Shown piece after piece: positions 57,895 through 64,000 of a stretch of DNA of 64,000 nucleotides (the stretch's first letter is position 1; every line of letters starts with the position of its first letter). The stretch comes from Cristatella mucedo (taxonomy: Eukaryota; Bryozoa; Phylactolaemata; Cristatellidae): positions 800,501 through 864,500 of the forward strand of contig WPIO01000005.1 of assembly GCA_009760855.2 (NCBI GenBank). Reading direction: 5' to 3'. The translations under genes were made by a program, and so were the position numbers. Under the pieces are notes generated by a model that made no database searches, was not told the origin of the DNA, and saw only the letters and a list, made by a program, of their open reading frames with translations.

Positions 57895-58972
57895 ATATAT
57901 GGCAATAAGAGAACACATCTCTGTCTACGCACTTTGAATTAGCCGCTAAGGACGGTGTCCTTTGGTTAGCGATATCTCGCACAGTATCAGCATGAATCAA
58001 CACACAAAGTACAAAGCACAACGACGCAGCAAATGCTGTGAGAAACAGGTGTGTCTTACCTTCTGTTTAAATTTTGTAATATCAAAGTGTGTGGAGACGT
58101 CAGTCGGGAGTGAGCTCCAGGCTTTGGGAGAATGCAGACTTACGTTACGGTCTCCAAAGGATTTGAGGTTGGTTAAGTGCACTGCTAAGCGACTTGAGTA
58201 GGAAGAGCGGGTACGATGCACTGGGAAGTGGTTTGGATAGCTAGGCCAGAGCCAGATAATGAAGGGACCTAAAAGTGAGTGACAGAACCTTGAAGTCGAT
58301 GCTGCTTGATAGGAACCCATTGAAGGTTGTTGAGACGCGGCGTAATGTGGAAATTGCACGAAGTTCAATACAGGCATGCCTGGCTAGGGAGTTGTGCACA
58401 AACTCTAACCCCCTTATGGCAAATGCAGAAAGACGTGCTTGTAGTGACTTACAAAAGTCAAGAAAGGATATCCAAAATGCCTTTAACATTTTGTATTTGG
58501 CATCCCTGTCTAAGCTGGCCCGGACTTACGTAATCTAACGCAGCTGAAAGTAGGCAGATTTGGCTATGGTGGTGGTTTGTTCGTGTAGTGAAAGGTCATT
58601 TTGGAACAAGACAAGCAGGTTGAGTGCAGATGCTAGAAGAGGCCGTGCCCACTTTGAGGGTTAAGTTTCCAATTTTTGAGTAACCCTATCTGTGCCGATA
58701 ACGAATAAATTAGTTTTATCATCATTCATTTTGAGAAAGTACAGAGCTATTTAATTTGAAATCTCGAAAGTACACACTTCAATGCGGATTATAAAGTTTG
58801 ATCTGCTGGAGGGCAAGAAGGGATAGAATAAAAAGTAAAAAGCTGTGTGTCGGCTGCATAAAAATGAGAGCCTGTGTGGTGTTTGGATAGATACTACATT
58901 GGCAAGAGAGGTGGTATAAATTCAATAAAACTAGACCAAGCACAGATCCAAGAGGCACATCGTATGCTGAAA
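57895..58972 (-). mobile_element. CR1/L2-like LINE 3' part
   Basis: Begins with a tail remnant (CAATAAGAGAACACATCTC) and runs through the 3' UTR and reverse transcriptase C-terminus (KFGDRNVSLHSPKAWSSL near 58100; LSLTFRSLHYLAL near 58270) into the core at 58980. It abuts a second LINE copy at 58975. Confidence 0.8.
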
Positions 58973-59336
58973 TCAACAGGACGAATCGCATTTACCCATT
59001 AAATGCTGTGATAACTAGATGCGTTGCAGCTTCTTTTCAAATTTCGGCAAGTCAGGCGAGGACCTAACTCCTGTCGGGAGTGTGGTCCGGGCTTTAGAAG
59101 CATTCGAACTAAAGACGCAATCTCTATCGAATTTGAGACTCTTACGAGATGCAGATAAACGGTTCGATTCAGAAAAGCGAGTGGTACCATGCTTAGCCCG
59201 GTGGGGGACTAGATGTGATAGCTATGTATATGAAAGTAGGCAGACTTGACTGTGGAGCTGATGTGGTCCTCTAATGAAAGGTCACTTTGGAACAGGACAC
59301 CTAGATTTCATGCAGATTCAACAGGAGATATTTAAT

Positions 59337-60035
59337 GTATCTCCGTCTGTAACTCCACAAAGCCATAAAGACCATGTGGGTGTTACGCAGGAGAGTTTTG
59401 TATAGCAAATTCATAGCCTAAGCGGCTTTCGGTACGCACTCGGTAGCCAACAGACTTCATCTCAAACAACAAAGAGAAAGTGAGAAGCATAGCAGAGTCA
59501 GGAGAGCAGTTGACGTACTGAGTAGCATGGAAGTAGCAGCTCAGGACCGCTGAAAAGGATAAGCCATAGTCGGCAGCAGGAGATCAAATGTCGTTGCGTA
59601 AGAATTGTGGAAGCGAGTTCCACAGTCTCGGACCTGCAGAGCTAAAGCTTCTGTCGCCAACGGTCTTTAAGCAGAAGAATGGAACAGCTAATTTATTGTC
59701 CATACAAGAACTGAGGTGGCTAAAACTGGTGCAGCCGTTCAGCTAGGTACAAAGGAGCCAAGCCGTGGTGGGCCGTGTGGGTCAGCGTAAGAACTTTGCT
59801 CTGTATCCGTTGCTCAACCGGCATCCATCCTAGCTCTTTTAGCAAAGGAGGCACGTGCTCAAACCTCTGGGATTTGAAGACTAGCCTCGCTCCCCGCGCT
59901 AGAGAGCGGCCTCGGGCGACTGCTAGCGTGGTGTGGACCTTTGCCTGATTTCTCCGCGATATCCGCGATTCTGGTATTCCGCTGCTCTCTTCACTGCGAC
60001 TATCTATGAGCGGATATCCTCGGATATGCTATACA
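59337..60035 (-). mobile_element. second LINE family, C-terminal region and tail
   Basis: Minus strand: ELGWMPVEQRIQSKVLTLTH and GLAPLYLAERLHQ are typical of the region after the reverse transcriptase. They are followed by CTGCTGCCGACTATGG and a 3' end TACATTAA at 59337. The flanks CAGGAGATAT and CAGATATGCTGGC belong to one continuous LINE. Confidence 0.78.
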
Positions 60036-60619
60036 AACAGCAGATATGCTGGCAGAGCCGATTGTAAGCGTTAACCTTTCCAATTTCTGAATCACACATG
60101 GTTTGCCCGTAACTATTATGTTGGTTTTATCCTCACTAAATTAGACAGTTTGCTGCCATCCATGTGCGAATGTCATCAATACATGCACTATAAGAGCTGA
60201 GAGAACTTGATGCGTGGGAAGGATCAGAGGGATCAAAGCAAAGATACAACTGAGTGTCGTCTGCATAGAAGTTAGAGCGAATGCTGCACCTGGCAATCAC
60301 ATCGGCAAGATGAAGAGTACAAAACGTGAAAAGAACCAGACCAAGCACAGAGCTTCGAGGTGCTCTATACTTCATCTGTTCCTCGGATGATCTTTGTCCG
60401 TTCGCGTCAATACTCAGAAAAAAACCTCCTATTGAGATAGGACATAGACCACGGCAGTACCGTGTCAGTGATACCCAGGTAAGTTGACAGGCAGTCAAGA
60501 AGGATTTTGCGGTCAATCATATCAAGCGCTACAGAAATATCCAGCTAAGCAAGCATCTCACTTCAGCCTTATCTAAACACCTAAGTAGACATCGATTCTT
60601 GCATGCATTTGTCCTAGCT

Positions 60620-60690
60620 TGGCCGAGTCAATAAGGTGCTTGCCTTAAACGACCAAGTTCGATTGTTCGAACCTTGCAGCCTAAGTAAAG
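60620..60690 (+). mobile_element. tRNA-derived SINE head, family 3
   Basis: A-box-like TTGGCCGAGTCAATAAGG, GCTTGCCTTAAACGACCAAG and B-box-like TGTTCGAACC resemble a Leu/Ser tRNA. It interrupts the LINE at 58975-61230. Confidence 0.6.
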
Positions 60691-61271
60691 TCCGAATGCC
60701 CAAAAATTTAATTGTACACTCTCAACGTTGCCGAATCCCTGGAGTTATTTGCTCTGGAATCTGACTTGAACCTTGTTGCTATCTTTGAAGTTTTTTTATA
60801 AGGGTTTAGCTGGTCTGCCTTATCTTATTCCAGGGTCGCGGTAAGAAGACATGGCGAAAGTTGCTTAAGTTCTCCTGGTCAAGCATTGCCGACTGTTTTA
60901 GTGACCTAATAACAGACATTTTTAAGAATGCAGGGAGAACACCTGAAGCTTTGGACATTTTTGTTTTTCATTTATCCATAGCATTAGCACATCTATGAAT
61001 CTCAGGAAGAGACAAGTGGGTATATGGTCCAGAGGGCTCTAATCTTCTTAGATTGGAAAAGTAACTTTGAGATAAGTTCATTAGCTGCCGGCTTGAAGGT
61101 GCACCGTGAGGTACAGCAACAAGCTGAGGGAGATTATCCAGTGGAGATGTTACTTCGGGAATGCACTCGCTGATCTTATTTATCTTGCCTAGAAAAAGCC
61201 AGAGAACAGTACGCTAGGTGCGAGATGAAGATGATTTTAGATGAAGTTTCATATCATCTTCATCTCACATA

Positions 61272-61440
61272 TTAGTGAGCCGTGATGGCACACTTGGTAA
61301 GGTGGTTTCTTTTCACGACCTCGATCCCGAGGTCGTGGGTTTGAATCCTACGGTGGGCAATCCTTTATTGCTGCTGCAAGCGGTGGTGGTAGCCGTAAAG
61401 GCCCCTCTGTCGCTATACAAAATAGGCTGTTAAATCAGCT
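61272..61440 (+). mobile_element. tRNA-derived SINE, family 2 (best copy)
   Basis: A-box TGGCACACTTGGTAAGG, anticodon-arm-like ACCTCGATCCCGAGGT, a perfect B-box GGTTTGAATCC near 61338, then GGGCAATCCTTTATTGC and the tail AAAGGCCCCTCTGTCGCTAT. The acceptor-like ends GCCGTGA and TACGGTG partly pair. Confidence 0.8.
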
Positions 61441-61447
61441 AGTTGAT

Positions 61448-61600
61448 TAATTTAAAAAGTCTGTTGGCTACTCATATGCGTACCAAAAGCCTCTTCGGCT
61501 TTGAGTGGGCTATGCAAAACTCTCCTCCTGCATAACAACCACGTGGTCTTTGTCTTTGTGGAGTTACAGACGCTGATACATTACATTGCATTACATTATA
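61448..61600 (+). mobile_element. second LINE family, 3' end
   Basis: AGTCTGTTGGCTACTCATAT to GATACATTACATTGCATTAC. Shows the repeated TACATTA-type tail most clearly. Confidence 0.75.
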
Positions 61601-61849
61601 TCACCCGCAAGGATCATTAAGTTAGATGCTGACCTGGGAGCGGTTAAGGAAATGATTGATGATTGGCATCGGGATTCTTGGAATGTGCATTGGGGACTCC
61701 GCTTCGTTTTTATTTGAAGCTAGACATGGATTCAGCCATGCTGGATTGGTTTGATCAACAATAGTTCTAGCATGCTAGTACATGGACAGTCAGTCCTGAT
61801 TTTTCGTATAATTTCTCAAGCTTGAGCTAAGCAGTCCTAGCTAGTACTA

Positions 61850-62215
61850 ATTTGGCCTCCAACCCACCCTAAATCCTGTGGAGACCGTGCCTTCAGTTCA
61901 TATGCTCCCAAAAAACTCACTCCCGACTAACGTGACGACATCCCCGACTTGACGACTATAAAAATAAAATAAAAACGCACTTTTTTCTCACAGTATTTGG
62001 TGGTCCTTGTGCTTTTTTTGTGTGCTTATTCGTACTGACACAATGCATGCTACCAATAACCATATTTACATGTTTATAATGGGCAAGTTACCTCTTACCA
62101 CATTATGCTTGTTGAAATTTGCATGTACTCGATCATGCTTCTTTTACAGCATATGTAAAGTGCCTAGAAAGACATTAAGTTCTCTGGGGATGCTATACAA
62201 ATGTAGTATTAATAT
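61850..62215 (+). mobile_element. CR1/L2-like LINE 3' end
   Basis: The last coding words and 3' UTR as at 43050-43388, then AAAGTGCCTAGAAAGAC with a partly broken partner GGATGCTAT, and an AT-rich tail. Confidence 0.8.
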
Positions 62216-62609
62216 AACTTATATGGTAAACAATTTGCCATCTTCGCGAGAGCGAACAGCGCACCAAGTCAGAGGAATTAAGTTGTCCAAAAAATCGGCT
62301 TCTAACGTGTTATGACGATGAACCACCGGTGAGTGCGTGTCAAAGGTTATTAACGTTTAGAGAACGGCAGATGAATTTCGATACAGAAGGGTACACAAAC
62401 TGCAGACTGGATGAGATCCCTTTGTGATCAGCCATGGAAGCAGTTTTTTGTTTATAAAAATAAGCACGAGTATACAATTGTGATAGAATATTTGATCGAG
62501 TGGCCTTTTTGCAAGTGAGGTAATGCGCAGGAGCTAATACGCATGATGGTCAAGTAGATTCATTGATATTTAGTAGATATTTAGTAGTCTGCTCTTGGTT
62601 TGTCCATTG

Positions 62610-62705
62610 GGGGGGGGTTGAGGGTGCTCGCCTTTGACGACCAGGATCATGCACTCGAGCCCTGCAGCATTTCAAGCGCCTAGATGGAGGTCATCACAAA
62701 ACGTG
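62610..62705 (+). mobile_element. partial tRNA-derived SINE
   Basis: GGTGCTCGCCTTTGACGACC, CACTCGAGCCC and AAGCGCCTAGATGGAGGTC fit the family-1 head and the start of its hairpin; the tail is lost. Preceded by a run of about nine G. Confidence 0.5.
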
Positions 62706-62765
62706 GTCGCTTCGTCCTGACTTGAATGTAGTTTGAAACGCATCAGCGGCGGGGGCGGCTCAAGT

Positions 62766-63122
62766 TGTAGTGTAGGGATGCGGGAATGTAGAATATGATA
62801 GAATATTTGCGGTGCTATAAGCATGTAGGTCGGCGGAGTTTATGGTCACATTATTCACTGTGGTCAGCTTATGACCAAGCCATGCTTATGGCCTAGCGGA
62901 TTTATGGAGCTGCCGCTGGATTATGTGCCACGCCGGTTTATGGGGAAGGGTATGTATGGGTGAGTGGCGTCCTACAGGGGGGAGGGCAGTCGGGACGCTG
63001 GCGGAGGGCCGGACGGCTGCGTTTCGGGAGCACTGTAGGAGCCAGCGAGAATATACGTCTTGGTGAATCCGCTTCGGCATTTTGTGTTTTATCGCGTACG
63101 GTCTGACGAGAACTTTAAACTG
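62766..63122 (+). mobile_element. possible solo LTR related to the 5354-7212 element
   Basis: The right end aligns with the 199-bp LTRs: ATACGTCTTGGTGAATCCGC, TTATCGCGTACGGTC, CGAGAACTTTAAACTGCA against their ACGTCTT, TATCACGCACC, GAGAATGTCAACTACA. The left end at TGTAGTG is a guess, and no clear target duplication was found. Confidence 0.4.
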
Positions 63123-64000
63123 CAAAGAATACGTTTGTTCATTGCAGTGTCATAAGTGAGGGGGCCCAGCGTGCAGCGATGTATACTCCCAGAATGCTTC
63201 GGCTCGAAGTAGACTCCCGCCATCACTGGCCAGGTAAACGTCTGCTAGTGGGCAAGTGACGAATGACTTGAATGCAAGTTTGGCCGTCAGTGTGTACGCC
63301 TCACAGCGGTACATGGAAGTGGCATGGATGAGTAATTCTCAGCCCTGAGTGTTACGGGAACTTTTTCGGCGAGGCTTTAACCCGTGCCCCATCTGTGCAT
63401 CTCTAAGACGCAGTCTCTTACGTATACTCGGCGATGTCGCTTTCTTCCAAATGGCAGTCCGGTTGGAAACAACGTAGGTGGTACTCTGACCTGTTGAACA
63501 CATCCCGACTCATTACAGCCGGACATTGGCAATGGCGCTACGCTCTCTTCGTCTGCGGAAAATATGGCGTCCAGGGCTGCAATAAAAAGTATAATAATTA
63601 CAAAGTGACAAATACATAGTTTTGCAAAAATACAAAGCGTCCGTTATTGGGAGCCTGCTGCCTACCGTGCTAAAGGAAAGGACGTGTGAACCATAGTCGC
63701 TGCCTACAGAACTTTAAACTAAGCGGCGAAGTGAGATTGGCTTACAGCCTAGGAAGATAGCGGAACACTCCCTAAAGCCGTCACGGCTGGCGGCGCCTAA
63801 CTTTTAAGTGACGCTCGACTTCAACAGGACACTAGTTTCCTAATCAGCGCTGGTTCTTCGCTACTGTGAGCAAGCCTCATCCCACGATAGTGCCTCACAT
63901 TGATTTAGAGCTAGGCAAGAAGAGACCGGAAAGATGCATTTCGAAAATTCACCGGAAACAATTACTGGTGTCTTAAAGTCGTAGCGATGGTAAGCATCAT
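63123..64000. other. no gene recognised
   Basis: Ordinary sequence to the window edge. Missing 5' exons of the mucin-like gene could lie here or beyond, but I cannot point to one. Confidence 0.3.

Larger units (their letters stand above)
58975..61230 (-). mobile_element. CR1/L2-like LINE copy interrupted by other elements
   Basis: Starts within the 3' UTR (no tail), reads the C-terminal region to 59336, stops at an inserted second-family LINE, and resumes at about 60035. Reverse transcriptase motif NFYADDTQLYLCF and CIDDIRTWMAAN lie near 60180-60290. A SINE head sits at 60620-60690. The upstream linker is at 60715-61230. Stops throughout. Confidence 0.83.

Noticed and set aside
1-64000. CRISPR arrays, bacterial operons, prophage
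   Set aside because: No regularly spaced short repeats and no operon-like gene packing; the window is eukaryotic.

Overview
The window looks like nuclear DNA of a non-vertebrate animal. Its genes are animal-type and split by GT-AG introns, there are no bacterial gene blocks, and well over a third of the sequence is old transposon debris. Four host genes can be named by family: a TYSND1-like peroxisomal protease, a PPCS-like coenzyme A synthesis enzyme, a ZNF706-like small zinc-finger protein, and a large NIDO-AMOP-VWD-EGF membrane mucin. The phylum cannot be fixed from the sequence; the mucin architecture also occurs in sponges, cnidarians and lancelets.

Layout. 1-272 (minus) is the coding edge of an unrecognised acidic protein that leaves the window. 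1265-3214 (plus) is the two-exon TYSND1 orthologue. 3.6-7.2 kb holds a possible orphan exon, a dead LINE and an old LTR element whose inside carries an exon-like ORF instead of gag/pol. 9470-10420 (minus) is the intronless PPCS gene. Only about 240 bp away, running the other way, is the ZNF706-like gene (coding exons 11471-11608 and 14811-14903), apparently fed by two duplicated non-coding first exons. 15.6-32.2 kb is mostly repeats and sequence with no recognisable gene, including a decayed copy of a widespread uncharacterised invertebrate ORF family (20.7-21.9 kb). 32375-57571 (minus) is the mucin-like gene: 15 exons followed by domain and splice phase, from NIDO to a transmembrane tail. Its 5' end with the signal peptide was not found and may lie beyond 64 kb. 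Its introns are packed with LINEs, some nested. 57.9-63.1 kb is more LINE, SINE and LTR debris.

Repeats. The main family is a CR1/L2-like LINE ending in a hairpin followed by an ATT-rich tail. The hairpin stem shows compensatory base changes between copies, and the same tail closes a tRNA-derived SINE, a classic LINE-SINE partnership. A second LINE family ends in repeats of the type TACATTA. Two further tRNA-derived SINE types, a solo LTR and a possible second solo LTR are present.

The host genes do not form a pathway with one another. The features worth most follow-up are the mucin gene (GDPH self-cleavage site, GC-AG intron, near-uniform phase-1 introns), the covarying LINE/SINE hairpin, the duplicated first exon of the ZNF706-like gene and the LTR pair around an exon-like ORF. 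No wholly new system was established.
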